Shown here piece by piece: positions 29,379-39,932 of a stretch of DNA of 64,000 bases. Under the pieces are notes generated by a model. The model did no database searches and was not told where the DNA came from. It saw only the letters and a list, made by a program, of their open reading frames with translations. The stretch covers positions 248,001 to 312,000 of the forward strand of contig MKTB01000017.1 of assembly GCA_001897525.1 (NCBI GenBank). Reading direction: 5' to 3'. This DNA comes from Bacteroidetes bacterium 43-16 (GTDB taxonomy: Bacteria > Bacteroidota > Bacteroidia > Chitinophagales > Chitinophagaceae). Made by a program: the position numbers and the translations under genes. The number at the start of each line of letters is the position of its first letter. Position 1 is the first letter of the stretch.

Positions 29379-30068
29379 CTATAAATAATTTAAAATTTCA
29401 TTGATCTGTTTTAATGCTACAAAATTAGGGTGTTTAAACTCTTGCTCATGCTGCTCGTGTGTCCATGTGATGTGGTAAGGAATATGACCGCCAAAACCGC
29501 CCAGCTCCAGGACAGGCAAGATATCCGATTTAATGGAATTACCTAACATCAGGAATTGCCCGGGCACACAGTCCAGGTGTTGCAATAGCTTTTGATAATC
29601 ACCCGCTCTTTTATCACTCATTATTTCGATATGATGAAAATAACTTTCCAATCCCGATTTTTTCAATTTACGTTCCTGGTCCAACAAATCTCCCTTCGTG
29701 GCAAGGATCAATTTATAATTACCTTTCAGTTGCTCCAAAGTTTCCGTTACACCCTCTAATAATTCCACAGGCTTTTGTAATAGATCATGACCAAGCGCTA
29801 TGATCTTATCCGTTAAATCAAGAGATGCTGCAGGTCCGCAAATCCTGCCCGCCGTTTCTATCATACACAATACAAAACCTTTTACCCCGTAACCGTAAAG
29901 AGGCAGGTTGTTCATTTCAGTTTTAAACAATTCCTGTGACACCAGGTCTGCACTCAGGTAGTTGTCCAGCAATAGACAGAACCGTTGTTCCGCTTCCTGG
30001 AAATAAGGCTCGTTGATCCATAAAGTATCATCTGCATCAAAGGCTATTGTTTTTATCTCCTTTTTCAT
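29379..30068 (-). CDS. HAD family hydrolase
   Basis: 'IKTIAFDADDTLW', 'LILATKGD', 'MLGNSIKSDILP'; start set at MKKEIKT. Confidence 0.92.
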   Translation of the reverse strand: MKKEIKTIAFDADDTLWINEPYFQEAEQRFCLLLDNYLSADLVSQELFKTEMNNLPLYGYGVKGFVLCMIETAGRICGPAASLDLTDKIIALGHDLLQKPVELLEGVTETLEQLKGNYKLILATKGDLLDQERKLKKSGLESYFHHIEIMSDKRAGDYQKLLQHLDCVPGQFLMLGNSIKSDILPVLELGGFGGHIPYHITWTHEQHEQEFKHPNFVALKQINEILNYL

Positions 30069-30354
30069 TGTTTCCCTTTTGTAATTTTGACGACAAAAAT
30101 GCAGTAAGGAGACTTTTGAAAAAAGGACATTTGTCCCGGCAGGCAGCGCTGAAGCATTGCTCATAAGCCCGACCAGGCTGCTTTCTGATGCATTTCCTAA
30201 ACCCGTAGTGTCCTTTCATCAATATAATTTCCTCTAAGCTTCCGGCAAGACAATACTAATAATAGGAGGCAGGAAAAGTAGTAAGCAAATTATTAAATAA
30301 AAAAATATTCATTCATTTTGTAACTTTTTCTTTTGTTGTACGATTAACTATTAA

Positions 30355-30837
30355 ATGACCAGGGCTGAATATAACAATATCGTAAAAGAGTGGGCTAATA
30401 ATGTCTTTCGGTTTGCTTTAAAGACCATCAATGATGCGGAAGAAGCGAAAGATGTGGTACAGCAGGCATTCGAAGTCTTATGGACCAGGCATGAGTCCAT
30501 AGCCTTCGAAAAAGGAAAAAGCTACCTGTTCACGATTGCACACCGACGATGTATGGACTACTACCGGAGAGATAAACCAAAAGAAATGGAACATATCCCG
30601 GAAGTGATCACCAGCAACGAACAAAGCAAAAACGAATGGAAAGCGTATTTACAAGAAGCCTTAAAAATATTGGACCAGCAAAGCAAACAGTTAATTCTAT
30701 TAAAAGACTATGAAGGATATAACTACAACGAAATCGGGCAGATCACCGGACTCAACGAAAGCCAGGTAAAAGTATACCTGCACAGAGCGAGGAAACTATT
30801 AAAAAATTATTTAATCCAAAAAAAGCAATTGTTGTGA
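30355..30837 (+). CDS. RNA polymerase sigma-70 (ECF-type) factor
   Basis: 'AEEAKDVVQQAFEVLWTRHESI', 'YNYNEIGQITGLNESQVKVYLHRARKLLKNYL'. Confidence 0.94.
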   Translation: MTRAEYNNIVKEWANNVFRFALKTINDAEEAKDVVQQAFEVLWTRHESIAFEKGKSYLFTIAHRRCMDYYRRDKPKEMEHIPEVITSNEQSKNEWKAYLQEALKILDQQSKQLILLKDYEGYNYNEIGQITGLNESQVKVYLHRARKLLKNYLIQKKQLL

Positions 30838-31649
30838 TGGAGCAGTTTGAGCAAGCATATATGGAAGAGCAGATCTTACTCTTGCTGGATGGGGAATTAA
30901 ACACGGAGCAAGCCGATCAGGTCTGGGCACAGATCGAGGCCTTCCCGGAATATAAAGCATTATACGAAGAATACGCTTCTGTATACTTCGAACAAGAAGA
31001 GGCAATACCAAACATTGATTTTTCCTATCTCGAAAAAGGCAGTGCTGCAGAGCTGCCTCCCATGAAAGTCAAAAGATCCTTGAAACCCGTATGGGGGATA
31101 GCAGCCGGACTGGCCCTGGTCTTAACTACCGGTATATTGATCAGGATGAACAATACTGAAATAGCCGCAACAGATCATGGCCTGGCTAAGTCTGATAAAA
31201 TTCACCAGACCGTACAAGGCCCCATACAGCAACTGGCCATAGACTCCCTGGAGCGGAAACTCGACCTTAAAAAAGCGCCACAGATGAATAAATCAAAGCA
31301 GGCACCTAAAAGGTATAAAGATGCGGAACTAAGGCTGGCCTTACAGGACAATGCAAGTACACCAAGTCAAAGAGTCGCTATATCCAGTATCTATAAGGAT
31401 CAAGTCTCTGGAATAGCCCAAGTTCAGAGTGGGGCTCTACAGGAGGTTCCCGGCAGGAACAGCGACTATTATGCCAGTTTACCGCAACCCCTGAAAGCCT
31501 CGGAGGAACTGGACCTGAAGGAATCAGGCGGTTTGCTGCCCGATATGATCAAAGCCGGACAATGGATCTTCGGAGAAAGGAAAAATACCACTACAGTAGA
31601 AATAGCAATCGGTAACAACGAAAAAAGAAGTATAAAATTCAAATTATAA
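30834..31649 (+). CDS. putative anti-sigma factor
   Basis: 4-nt overlap with sigma gene; N-terminal 'LLLDGELNTEQADQVWAQIEAFPEYKALYEEY', single TM. Confidence 0.82.
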   Translation: MMEQFEQAYMEEQILLLLDGELNTEQADQVWAQIEAFPEYKALYEEYASVYFEQEEAIPNIDFSYLEKGSAAELPPMKVKRSLKPVWGIAAGLALVLTTGILIRMNNTEIAATDHGLAKSDKIHQTVQGPIQQLAIDSLERKLDLKKAPQMNKSKQAPKRYKDAELRLALQDNASTPSQRVAISSIYKDQVSGIAQVQSGALQEVPGRNSDYYASLPQPLKASEELDLKESGGLLPDMIKAGQWIFGERKNTTTVEIAIGNNEKRSIKFKL

Positions 31650-31671
31650 CAACAGATAAAAACAGATAAAG

Positions 31672-32523
31672 ATGAAAAGTATTCAATTAACCAAAAGTGT
31701 CATTTTTGCCCTCACCATGAGCTGTGCTTTAAATATGAATGCACAAGATAAAGCAGCTCCGGCCACAGATACCACAGTCAATGGAAAAGACGGAGAAAAC
31801 GGTGGTTATAGTTTAAACGTAAGTACCCATGGCGTAAAAGTAAGCAACAAGAAAGACGTATATGGCGATAAATCTCCAAGGATACAAACTTATTGGGGAT
31901 TAGTAGACCTGGGACTGAATTTTATACACGATCAATCGGTATATGGTGCAGGAAATCCTTTAAGCAACCAGTATGGCGTACAGGAAGATTGGTTTGACCT
32001 GCGCAATGGCCGCTCCTGGAATGTGAACATCTACCCGGTAATGGTCAATTACAAATTAATACGCCAGAAAAAATTCCGCATGAACCTATACACCGGTATC
32101 GGCTTGCAGATCTATAACTTCCGTTATAAAACAAACCTGACCCACCATTCAGACCCTAAAGACAGGCTGAGCAATGATCCCGGTGTTAAGTTTACCAAGA
32201 ATAAATTGTCCCAGAACTTTTTAACCGTTCCTTTAATGGTCAATTTCAACCATAAAATTGATAAAAAGAACTGGCTGACCTATGGCTTTGGTGCCAGCGC
32301 AGGTTACAACCTGAACACCTGGACCAAACAGCAATCAGCCGACTTTGGTACACAAAAAAATCATGATCTCTACAACTTCAACGAGTTCAACGTTAATGTA
32401 ATCGGAGAGATCGGTATCAATAGCTTAAGGTTCTTTGCCAGCTACCAGTTAACCAATATGTATAAAGGTTCCAACCTGAAACAACAACCTATCAGTTTCG
32501 GTATCCGCTTTGGCCATATCTAG
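31672..32523 (+). CDS. outer membrane beta-barrel protein
   Basis: Signal peptide and alternating beta-strand pattern; downstream of sigma/anti-sigma. Confidence 0.78.
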   Translation: MKSIQLTKSVIFALTMSCALNMNAQDKAAPATDTTVNGKDGENGGYSLNVSTHGVKVSNKKDVYGDKSPRIQTYWGLVDLGLNFIHDQSVYGAGNPLSNQYGVQEDWFDLRNGRSWNVNIYPVMVNYKLIRQKKFRMNLYTGIGLQIYNFRYKTNLTHHSDPKDRLSNDPGVKFTKNKLSQNFLTVPLMVNFNHKIDKKNWLTYGFGASAGYNLNTWTKQQSADFGTQKNHDLYNFNEFNVNVIGEIGINSLRFFASYQLTNMYKGSNLKQQPISFGIRFGHI

Positions 32524-32551
32524 TTTTTCAGCCCTATATTTAATATAAATT

Positions 32552-32575
32552 GGCCTGTAGTGTCTACTACGGGCC
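32552..32575 (+). terminator. inverted-repeat terminator
   Basis: GGCCtGTAGTgtctACTACgGGCC. Confidence 0.6.
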
Positions 32576-32604
32576 ATTATTATTTTTCAAGCTATTTTTG
32601 TCCC

Positions 32605-33054
32605 ATGAAATTAGTCATTCAACGAGTAAAAAAAGCATCCGTCAGTATAGGCGGGAAAGTACATTCCTCCATAGAACAAGGTTTGCTGGTATTGGCCGGC
32701 ATCAGCCATGATGATACCAGCCGGGACCTGGAATATGCCGCCAATAAACTGGTGCAGCTGCGTATATGTGCAGATGAAAATGGTGTAATGAACCGATCAG
32801 TAAAAGATGTAGACGGGGCTATTCTGGTAGTGAGCCAGTTTACTTTACTGGCCCAGACCAGGAAAGGCAACCGGCCTTCTTATATAGCAGCCGCAAGACC
32901 AGAAGTAGCTATTCCCCTGTACGAACAGTTCTGCCAGCTGGTTACCGTGCTTTCCGGCAAAGCCGTTGCTACCGGAGTCTTTGGCGCAGATATGGAAGTA
33001 GCCTTAATCAATGACGGACCCGTAACCATAGTTTTAGATTCCCGTGAAAAGTAA
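32605..33054 (+). CDS. dtd: D-aminoacyl-tRNA deacylase
   Basis: MKLVIQRVKKASVSIGG..., 'VSQFTLLAQTRKGNRPSY', 'GVFGADMEVALINDGPVTIVLDS'. Confidence 0.96.
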   Translation: MKLVIQRVKKASVSIGGKVHSSIEQGLLVLAGISHDDTSRDLEYAANKLVQLRICADENGVMNRSVKDVDGAILVVSQFTLLAQTRKGNRPSYIAAARPEVAIPLYEQFCQLVTVLSGKAVATGVFGADMEVALINDGPVTIVLDSREK

Positions 33055-33055
33055 A

Positions 33056-33112
33056 AATCACCCATCACCCATCACTTATCACTTATCACTTATCACTTAT
33101 CACTCATCATTA
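33056..33112. repeat. heptamer repeat (TCACCCA/TCACTTA)n
   Basis: ATCACCCATCACCCATCACTTATCACTTATCACTTATCACTTATCACTCATCATT; overlaps the bshC stop codon. Confidence 0.85.
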
Positions 33113-34728
33113 TTCTGATACTTCAGCACCAGGAATTGCTTCCCGAAAGGATCCGTATGTTGGTATAAATCCTCAAAGAAACTTTGGCCGTAGTTTAAGT
33201 AATGCGGTAGAAACGTTTCGTAACGCTCCTGCAGGCTGTCATTAGGGAAAGCATGATCTTTAAAATTCTGGATGCGGTCTACCCGCAGCTCCAAACCCTT
33301 TTTAATAGACCTGTTGATCTTTTTATCCAAGATGTTGAATTGCGCTTCCGCCTTAGCTAAAGCAGACAAAACACTTCCCTGTAAATTTTTATCCAATTTA
33401 GCATACTTATCAGCAAGCTCCGACTTCCAGTTTTCCAGGGTCGCAAAATAGTCCGAAAGACTCCATGCTGCATCCTTTTCGGCGCTTACCAGTTCCTGCA
33501 CCAGCTCAGCCGTATGCGTAAACATAGTACGGTCATCCAGGCCCGCCTTCTCCTGTGTCTCTATCGTCTTCTGGTCCAGCACTACAGCAGACTGCCGCAA
33601 TACTACCGCAGGGTAAAACACCTGGTAATGCTGAAACAAGCCTTTTAGCTGCATCCAGTAAGCCACCTCACTGCCACCACCTATAAAAGCAATATCTGGT
33701 AAAATACTTTCCTGGTATAGTCCCCTTAAAATCACATTAGGACTAAAACGTTCCGGATGATCTTCAATCTCCGCAGCCATTTCCGCAGGCGAAAACCGGA
33801 TCTCCGAATTCAGAACAACATATTCATCATGCACCAGTTCGATCCTTTCACGCAGGCCATCCTTAAGATAGAAAAAGTTGATCGGCCTGAAAAATGCCTG
33901 TGCCTTATAGACCTCGTTCAATCGATCCGAGTCTTGCTTTACAATTTCAAAAGCCTTTGGGCGCAACACCTCTTCCCTGATCACCGGGAGAAATTGCCGC
34001 TTCAGCCGTGCATCATTAGCATCCAGTACAAGTACACCCAGGAAGCCCAGCAGATCATTGATCAGGATCCGGGTAGCCCTGGCAATACTATTCCCGGCCT
34101 GGTAAGCCTTTGCAATAGTACTTCTGAGCTGTTTTTCAGACACTCCGGAAGGGCCTAGTAAAGCCGACAATTCTTTGATCAGCCGCGCCAGTGGCTCATC
34201 TACAGTCATCATGCCTACCGCGCCCCTTTGGTCCGTCTTCCAGTCAAAAACTTTTCCTGCAAAGCGGAAATGCCCCAATTCATCAAAGTCATTGTCCTCT
34301 GAACCAATATAAAAAACAGGTACAAAATCGGAAGCAGTATCCAAAGCTTTTAAGTGCTTTGCCAGCTTTACCGAATGAATAATTTTGTAGATAAAATACA
34401 GGTAACCCGTCATCAGGTTAGGCTGATGTGCCGAACATACCGTAAAGGTATTTGCGGTACGTAAGCGTTCCAGGTTTTCTGTAACTGCCTCACTCAGCTC
34501 CAGCCCTTCATACTGTTCCTTGATTACGCTATGCAGTAAATCGCGGTCAGTCTTAAATTCCTTTCTTGCAGCAATTGCCTTTTTCAGACCAGCATCATTG
34601 ATCTCAAACGCATAAAAAGAACTTAAGTCCCGGTCTTCCCGGACATAATCATTTACAAGTTTGGAAAAATAACCTGTTTCCTGCACCGGAACATAAGAAA
34701 CCTGACAAGCAATTTCTTTAGCTGACAT
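33100..34728 (-). CDS. bshC: bacillithiol biosynthesis cysteine-adding enzyme
   Basis: 'TVCSAHQPNLMTGYLYFIYKIIHSVKLAKHL', 'PVFYIGSEDNDFDELGHF', 'FIGGGSEVAYWMQLKGLFQHY'; start set at MSAKEIACQVSY. Confidence 0.95.
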   Translation of the reverse strand: MSAKEIACQVSYVPVQETGYFSKLVNDYVREDRDLSSFYAFEINDAGLKKAIAARKEFKTDRDLLHSVIKEQYEGLELSEAVTENLERLRTANTFTVCSAHQPNLMTGYLYFIYKIIHSVKLAKHLKALDTASDFVPVFYIGSEDNDFDELGHFRFAGKVFDWKTDQRGAVGMMTVDEPLARLIKELSALLGPSGVSEKQLRSTIAKAYQAGNSIARATRILINDLLGFLGVLVLDANDARLKRQFLPVIREEVLRPKAFEIVKQDSDRLNEVYKAQAFFRPINFFYLKDGLRERIELVHDEYVVLNSEIRFSPAEMAAEIEDHPERFSPNVILRGLYQESILPDIAFIGGGSEVAYWMQLKGLFQHYQVFYPAVVLRQSAVVLDQKTIETQEKAGLDDRTMFTHTAELVQELVSAEKDAAWSLSDYFATLENWKSELADKYAKLDKNLQGSVLSALAKAEAQFNILDKKINRSIKKGLELRVDRIQNFKDHAFPNDSLQERYETFLPHYLNYGQSFFEDLYQHTDPFGKQFLVLKYQNNDE

Positions 34729-34863
34729 AATTTTAGGGCTGAATTTCTGCAAATGTAACCATAATTGACTGAGCTTAAGAGACCCCTTAAATGATTTTAA
34801 CAATTCTGATTTTCACACGACAGCATTCGATTCCCACAGGTTTTTTTATTGCTTCAAAAAAAA

Positions 34864-34896
34864 TTTGGATAATAAAATTTTTCATCTATATCTTTG
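34864..34896 (+). promoter_or_regulatory. Bacteroidota sigma-ABfr-type promoter of the his operon
   Basis: TTTG (34864-34867), 21-nt spacer, TATCTTTG (34889-34896) matching TAnnTTTG; predicted TSS just before the leader ATG. Confidence 0.7.
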
Positions 34897-34918
34897 TCGG
34901 GTAAAAGAAAAAAAAATC

Positions 34919-34972
34919 ATGTTCACAAATCAATTACATCATCATCATCATATTTTCGCTCAAGCGAGATGA
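34919..34972 (+). CDS. histidine operon leader peptide MFTNQLHHHHHIFAQAR
   Basis: ATG TTC ACA AAT CAA TTA CAT x5 ATT TTC GCT CAA GCG AGA TGA; five consecutive His codons upstream of hisG. Confidence 0.93.
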   Translation: MFTNQLHHHHHIFAQAR

Positions 34973-35006
34973 GATGATTATGTAAATTGATACACAATAT
35001 ATCTAC

Positions 35007-35039
35007 AACCCCGTTTGAGTAAATCGAACGGGGTTTTTT
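35007..35039 (+). terminator. his attenuator terminator
   Basis: AACCCCGTTTGAGTAAATCGAACGGGGTTTTTT; strong GC stem plus T-run directly upstream of hisG. Confidence 0.92.
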
Positions 35040-35098
35040 CTTTTTCTTCCGGGAATTCCTTTACCGTCTTCGGTTTGCTCAGACCCCAAACACAACTT

Positions 35099-35956
35099 AT
35101 GAGCAGACTAAAGATCGCCATCCAGAAAAAAGGCCGGCTAAACGAATCCTCCCTTTCCATACTCAGAGAATGCGGTATTGAGATCCCTAACGGGGCAGGG
35201 AAGCTGATTGCAGAATCATCCAACTTCCCGATCGATATCCTGTTCCTGCGCGACGATGATATCCCTCAATATGTACATCAGAAAGTAGCGGACCTGGGCA
35301 TAGTGGGCGAAAACGTGCTCATCGAATCGCGCAAAAAAGTGTCTATGCTTAAAAAACTGGGCATCGCCAAATGCAGGCTCAGCTTAGCCATTCCCAAAGA
35401 CATTCCCTATGAAGGCATCCGCTTTTTTCAGGATAAAACGATCGCCACCTCCTATCCTCAATTGCTGCAATCCTACCTGGACCGGCAAGCGATCCGGGCA
35501 CAGATCGAAGAGATCTCCGGGAGTGTGGAGATCGTTCCCGGCCTGGGTCTTGCAGCAGGCATTTGCGATATCGTCAGCAGCGGTTCCACCCTCTTCTCCA
35601 ATGGACTTAAAGAAGTAGAACTGGTCATGAAAAGCGAGGCCGTATTGATCGGTAGCGAACACCTGGAAGGGGAGAAAGCATTACTGCTGCAACAATTGCT
35701 CTTCCGCATCGATGCAGTCCTGTCCTCAAAAGGGAAGAAATACATCCTGCTCAATGCACCTAATGATAAGATCGATGCCATCGTCCGGATACTGCCCGGG
35801 ATGAAAAGCCCCACCATACTCCCCCTTGCCGCAAAAGGCTGGAGCAGCCTGCATTCCGTGATCGATGAAGACCAGTTTTGGGAACATATTGATGAATTGA
35901 AAAAAGCAGGTGCAGAAGGCATTTTAGTCGTCCCTATTGAAAAAATGATCCAATAA
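35099..35956 (+). CDS. hisG: ATP phosphoribosyltransferase (long form)
   Basis: Start MSRLKIAIQKKGRLNES; 'VADLGIVGENVLIE', 'EISGSVEIVPGLGLAAGICDIVSSGSTL'; track start at 35015 lies inside the terminator. Confidence 0.96.
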   Translation: MSRLKIAIQKKGRLNESSLSILRECGIEIPNGAGKLIAESSNFPIDILFLRDDDIPQYVHQKVADLGIVGENVLIESRKKVSMLKKLGIAKCRLSLAIPKDIPYEGIRFFQDKTIATSYPQLLQSYLDRQAIRAQIEEISGSVEIVPGLGLAAGICDIVSSGSTLFSNGLKEVELVMKSEAVLIGSEHLEGEKALLLQQLLFRIDAVLSSKGKKYILLNAPNDKIDAIVRILPGMKSPTILPLAAKGWSSLHSVIDEDQFWEHIDELKKAGAEGILVVPIEKMIQ

Positions 35957-35961
35957 AAACT

Positions 35962-37248
35962 ATGAAAACATACAACTCCCCCGATCGGGCAACCTTGAAA
36001 AGACTCTGTCAAAGGCCCGCGATCAAAACCGAAGACCTGGAACAGGCCGTCCGGAAGATCATGGACCGGGTAAAGTCCGGAGGCGACAAAGCCCTGAACG
36101 CATTAACCCTCGAATTGGACCAGGCAGATATTAAGGACCTGGAAGTTAAAGAAGCAGAAATAGCTGCCGCATTGGTGCAGGTGGTACCGGCACTGGCCTA
36201 TGCCATACAGGTAGCTGCGGCAAACATTGAAAAATTTCACCGTAGCCAGATAGTAACAGAAGCGCGTATAGAGACCAGCCCCGGAGTTTTCTGCTGGCGC
36301 AAGTCTGTACCGGTAGAAAAAGTAGGGATCTATATCCCCGGCGGATCAGCCCCCTTATTCTCTACCATACTCATGCTGGGCATCCCGGCACAACTGGCAG
36401 GATGCAACACGATCATTTTATGTACACCGCCCGATAAACAGGGCAATATAGACCCGGCGATCCTGTACACCGCTCATCTTTTAGGCATTAAAAACATCTA
36501 TAAAGCAGGCGGTGCGCAAGCTATAGCCGCTATGGCCTATGGCACCGAGACCATCCCTAAGGTGTATAAAATATTCGGTCCCGGCAATCAATATGTCACC
36601 AAAGCCAAAACCCTTTTACAAATAGAAGGCATGGCCATAGATATGCCTGCAGGCCCCAGCGAGCTGCTGATCATTGCCGATCAATATGCCGATCCCGATT
36701 TTGTAGCCGCCGATCTTCTATCACAGGCCGAGCACGGAGCAGACAGCCAGGTCGTGCTCTTGAGCAATAGCAGCCAGCTGATCCATAAAACCCTGGAAGC
36801 CCTGGTACAGCAACTGGAAAATCTTCCCCGGAAAGACATTGCAATTGCTGCCCTGGCCAACAGTATGGCCATACAATTGGACTCCATTGCGGCCTGTTTT
36901 GATTTCAGCAATGAGTATGCCCCCGAGCACCTGATCCTTGCACTGGAAAAACCGGAATTCTATACCGGGCAGATCATAAATGCAGGCTCTGTCTTTTTAG
37001 GAAAATATGCCTGCGAATCAGCCGGAGACTATGCCAGTGGTACCAATCATACACTACCTACCAATGGATTTGCCAAAAGCTACAGCGGCGTATCCTTAGA
37101 TAGCTTTTATAAAAAAATAACCTTTCAGAGCATCAGCGAAAAAGGCATTCAAAACATAGGCCCGGTCATAGAAACAATGGCCGAAGCCGAAGCATTATAT
37201 GCACATAAAAACGCAGTAAGCATCCGCTTAAAAAAACTACAAGCATGA
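35962..37248 (+). CDS. hisD: histidinol dehydrogenase
   Basis: 'VGIYIPGGSAPLFSTILMLGIPAQLAG', 'KIFGPGNQYVTKAK', 'DMPAGPSELLIIAD'. Confidence 0.97.
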   Translation: MKTYNSPDRATLKRLCQRPAIKTEDLEQAVRKIMDRVKSGGDKALNALTLELDQADIKDLEVKEAEIAAALVQVVPALAYAIQVAAANIEKFHRSQIVTEARIETSPGVFCWRKSVPVEKVGIYIPGGSAPLFSTILMLGIPAQLAGCNTIILCTPPDKQGNIDPAILYTAHLLGIKNIYKAGGAQAIAAMAYGTETIPKVYKIFGPGNQYVTKAKTLLQIEGMAIDMPAGPSELLIIADQYADPDFVAADLLSQAEHGADSQVVLLSNSSQLIHKTLEALVQQLENLPRKDIAIAALANSMAIQLDSIAACFDFSNEYAPEHLILALEKPEFYTGQIINAGSVFLGKYACESAGDYASGTNHTLPTNGFAKSYSGVSLDSFYKKITFQSISEKGIQNIGPVIETMAEAEALYAHKNAVSIRLKKLQA

Positions 37249-38273
37249 ATATAACAGCACTCATCCGGCCCAATATCCTCGCGCTGAAGCCCTATTCCAG
37301 TGCGCGAGACGAATACACAGGAGCAGAAGCACTCTTCCTCGATGCCAACGAAAATCCCTTTGGCCAATGGAACCGCTACCCGGATCCTTATCAAAAACAA
37401 CTAAAGCAAAAAATAGCCGCTTTAAAAAACCTGGATGCAAATGCCTTGTTTTTAGGCAATGGCAGTGATGAGATCATAGACCTCAGCTACCGGATATTTT
37501 GCGAACCGGGAAAGGATAAAGCCATTTGCCTGGGACCCACCTATGGCATGTATGAAGTGGCGGCACAGATCAATAATGTCACCCTCATCCAGGTGCCCCT
37601 TGATGCCGCATTTGATATTGACCTGCCTGCCTTGGAAGAGTATTGGGAAAGGACCGATATCAAACTGATGTTCCTTTGCTCCCCAAACAACCCCAGCGGG
37701 AATATATTGAGCGAAGAGCGCATCAGCACTATACTGGACCGTTTTAAAGGTATTGTCATCATTGACGAAGCCTATATCGATTTCTCCGGCACACTTTCCC
37801 GGGCTACACAGATAGGCAACTATCCCAAGCTGGTGGTAGTGCAAACCCTGTCCAAGGCCTGGGGTATGGCCGCATTAAGGATCGGCCTGGCCTGGATGAG
37901 CCCTGAGCTCCTGCAGTATTACAATAAAGTGAAGCCACCCTACAACATTAGCGCGGCCAACCAGCAGCTCGCCTTATCCATACTGGAGCAGGGCAATTTT
38001 GAACAAGAAATAAAGCTGCTTAAAACAGAGCAGGCCTGGCTGAGCCGGGAACTGAGCGCTATTACACAGATCAAAAAGGTGTATCCCTCTTCGGCCAATT
38101 TCATCCTGCTGGAGGTGGAAGATGCCCCTGCCTTGTATGATCAGTTGAGCGCACACAAAATAGTGGTCCGCAACCGGCATGGCATCATCCCCAATACCCT
38201 CCGCATCACCGTGGGCAGCCCCGGGCAAAATAAACAATTGATACAAACCCTTAAAACCATTTTCCATGCCTAA
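37245..38273 (+). CDS. hisC: histidinol-phosphate aminotransferase
   Basis: '[17 protein letters not shown]', '[10 protein letters not shown]', '[18 protein letters not shown]'. Confidence 0.97.
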   Translation: MNITALIRPNILALKPYSSARDEYTGAEALFLDANENPFGQWNRYPDPYQKQLKQKIAALKNLDANALFLGNGSDEIIDLSYRIFCEPGKDKAICLGPTYGMYEVAAQINNVTLIQVPLDAAFDIDLPALEEYWERTDIKLMFLCSPNNPSGNILSEERISTILDRFKGIVIIDEAYIDFSGTLSRATQIGNYPKLVVVQTLSKAWGMAALRIGLAWMSPELLQYYNKVKPPYNISAANQQLALSILEQGNFEQEIKLLKTEQAWLSRELSAITQIKKVYPSSANFILLEVEDAPALYDQLSAHKIVVRNRHGIIPNTLRITVGSPGQNKQLIQTLKTIFHA

Positions 38274-39357
38274 AAAAGTTTTATTCATAGACCGTGACGG
38301 CACCATTATAGCAGAGCCCGAAGACTTCCAGATCGATGCCTTTGAGAAATTGAAGTTCCTGCCCCGGGCCATCAGCAGCCTGGCCAGGATTGTCCGGGAG
38401 CTGGATTTCGACCTGGTGATGGTGAGCAACCAGGATGGTCTGGGCACCGCATCCTTCCCTGAACCCACCTTCTGGCCCGTCCAGGATTTTATCCTCAATA
38501 CCTTAAAAGAAGAAGGCGTGGTATTCAAAGATATTTATATCGACCGCAGCTTTGAGGAAGAGCAGGCAGCCACCCGCAAACCCGGAACAGGTATGCTTTC
38601 CAAATACATTTACGGCGACTATGACCTGCAGGGATCTTTCGTGATCGGTGACCGCATGACCGATGTACAATTGGCCCAAAACCTGGGCGCGCAGTCTATC
38701 CTGATCAGTAGCCGGCCCAGTCCTGCTGCCGGTTTCACGACAACAAGCTGGGACGCTATTTACCGTTTCCTGAAAGGGCAGGATAGAACAGCCTATATAG
38801 AAAGAGCTACTGCAGAGACACAGATCAGCATCCGCTTAAACTTAGACCAGCCGGATGAAACCTATATAGATACCGGCTTAGCCTTCTTCGATCATATGCT
38901 GCACCAGGTAGCAAAACATGGAAATTTTGGCTTAAACATCTCCGTGAAAGGCGACCTGCAGGTAGATGAGCACCATACCATCGAAGATACCGCCCTGGCT
39001 TTGGGTAGCGCCTTTGCCCAGGCTTTAGGAGCTAAAAAAGGCATTGCCCGCTATGGCTTCCTCTTGCCCATGGACGATTGCCTGGCGCAGGTCGCTATAG
39101 ATTTCGGCGGCCGTCCCTGGCTGGTATGGGACCTGACTTTCCAAAGAGAAAAGATCGGAGCAGTGCCTACGGAAATGTTTGTACACTTTTTTAAATCCTT
39201 TAGCGATGCCGCACAATGCAACCTGAACATAAAGGCAGAGGGCAGCAACGAGCACCATAAAATAGAATCCGTATTTAAAGCCTTTGCCCGGGCACTGCAG
39301 ATGGCCTGCAGCCCCAACGGGCAATACAGCATTCCCAGCACAAAAGGTATATTATGA
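38266..39357 (+). CDS. hisB: bifunctional histidinol-phosphatase / imidazoleglycerol-phosphate dehydratase
   Basis: N-terminal HAD '[15 protein letters not shown]', C-terminal '[22 protein letters not shown]', '[16 protein letters not shown]'. Confidence 0.97.
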   Translation: MPKKVLFIDRDGTIIAEPEDFQIDAFEKLKFLPRAISSLARIVRELDFDLVMVSNQDGLGTASFPEPTFWPVQDFILNTLKEEGVVFKDIYIDRSFEEEQAATRKPGTGMLSKYIYGDYDLQGSFVIGDRMTDVQLAQNLGAQSILISSRPSPAAGFTTTSWDAIYRFLKGQDRTAYIERATAETQISIRLNLDQPDETYIDTGLAFFDHMLHQVAKHGNFGLNISVKGDLQVDEHHTIEDTALALGSAFAQALGAKKGIARYGFLLPMDDCLAQVAIDFGGRPWLVWDLTFQREKIGAVPTEMFVHFFKSFSDAAQCNLNIKAEGSNEHHKIESVFKAFARALQMACSPNGQYSIPSTKGIL

Positions 39358-39932
39358 TAGCGATCTTAAAATACAATGCAGGCAATACCCGCTCCGTCCT
39401 TAATGCCCTCAATAGCTTGGGCTATGAGGCCTGCATCAGCGATGACCCGGTGCAGCTGCAAGCGGCCGATAAAGTCATCTTTCCCGGGGTGGGCGAGGCA
39501 GGTACTGCTATGGCTTACTTAAAAGCCCGCCAGCTCGACCAGGTGATAAGGGCATTAAAGCAGCCCGTACTCGGCATTTGCCTGGGGATGCAATTATTGT
39601 GCGCGCACTCAGAAGAAGGAGATACGGCAGGCATCGGCATTTTCGACAACCAGGTGAAAAGATTTCCACCGGGACTATTAGTGCCTCATATGGGCTGGAA
39701 CAACCTGGAAAATACAAGCGGTGCATTATTCAAAGACCTCGGGCAATCGGCCGACTTCTACTTTGTACATACATATTATGCTACCCAAGGTGTGGCAACG
39801 GTAGCGACCACAGATTATATACTACCCTTTAGCGCGGCACTGCAAAAAGACAATTTTTATGCCGTACAATTTCACCCGGAAAAGTCTGCCCAAACCGGGC
39901 TTACCTTACTTGAAAACTTTTTAGACCTATGA
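39354..39932 (+). CDS. hisH: imidazole glycerol phosphate synthase, glutaminase subunit
   Basis: '[13 protein letters not shown]', 'GICLGMQLL', 'QFHPEKS'. Confidence 0.96.
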   Translation: MIAILKYNAGNTRSVLNALNSLGYEACISDDPVQLQAADKVIFPGVGEAGTAMAYLKARQLDQVIRALKQPVLGICLGMQLLCAHSEEGDTAGIGIFDNQVKRFPPGLLVPHMGWNNLENTSGALFKDLGQSADFYFVHTYYATQGVATVATTDYILPFSAALQKDNFYAVQFHPEKSAQTGLTLLENFLDL

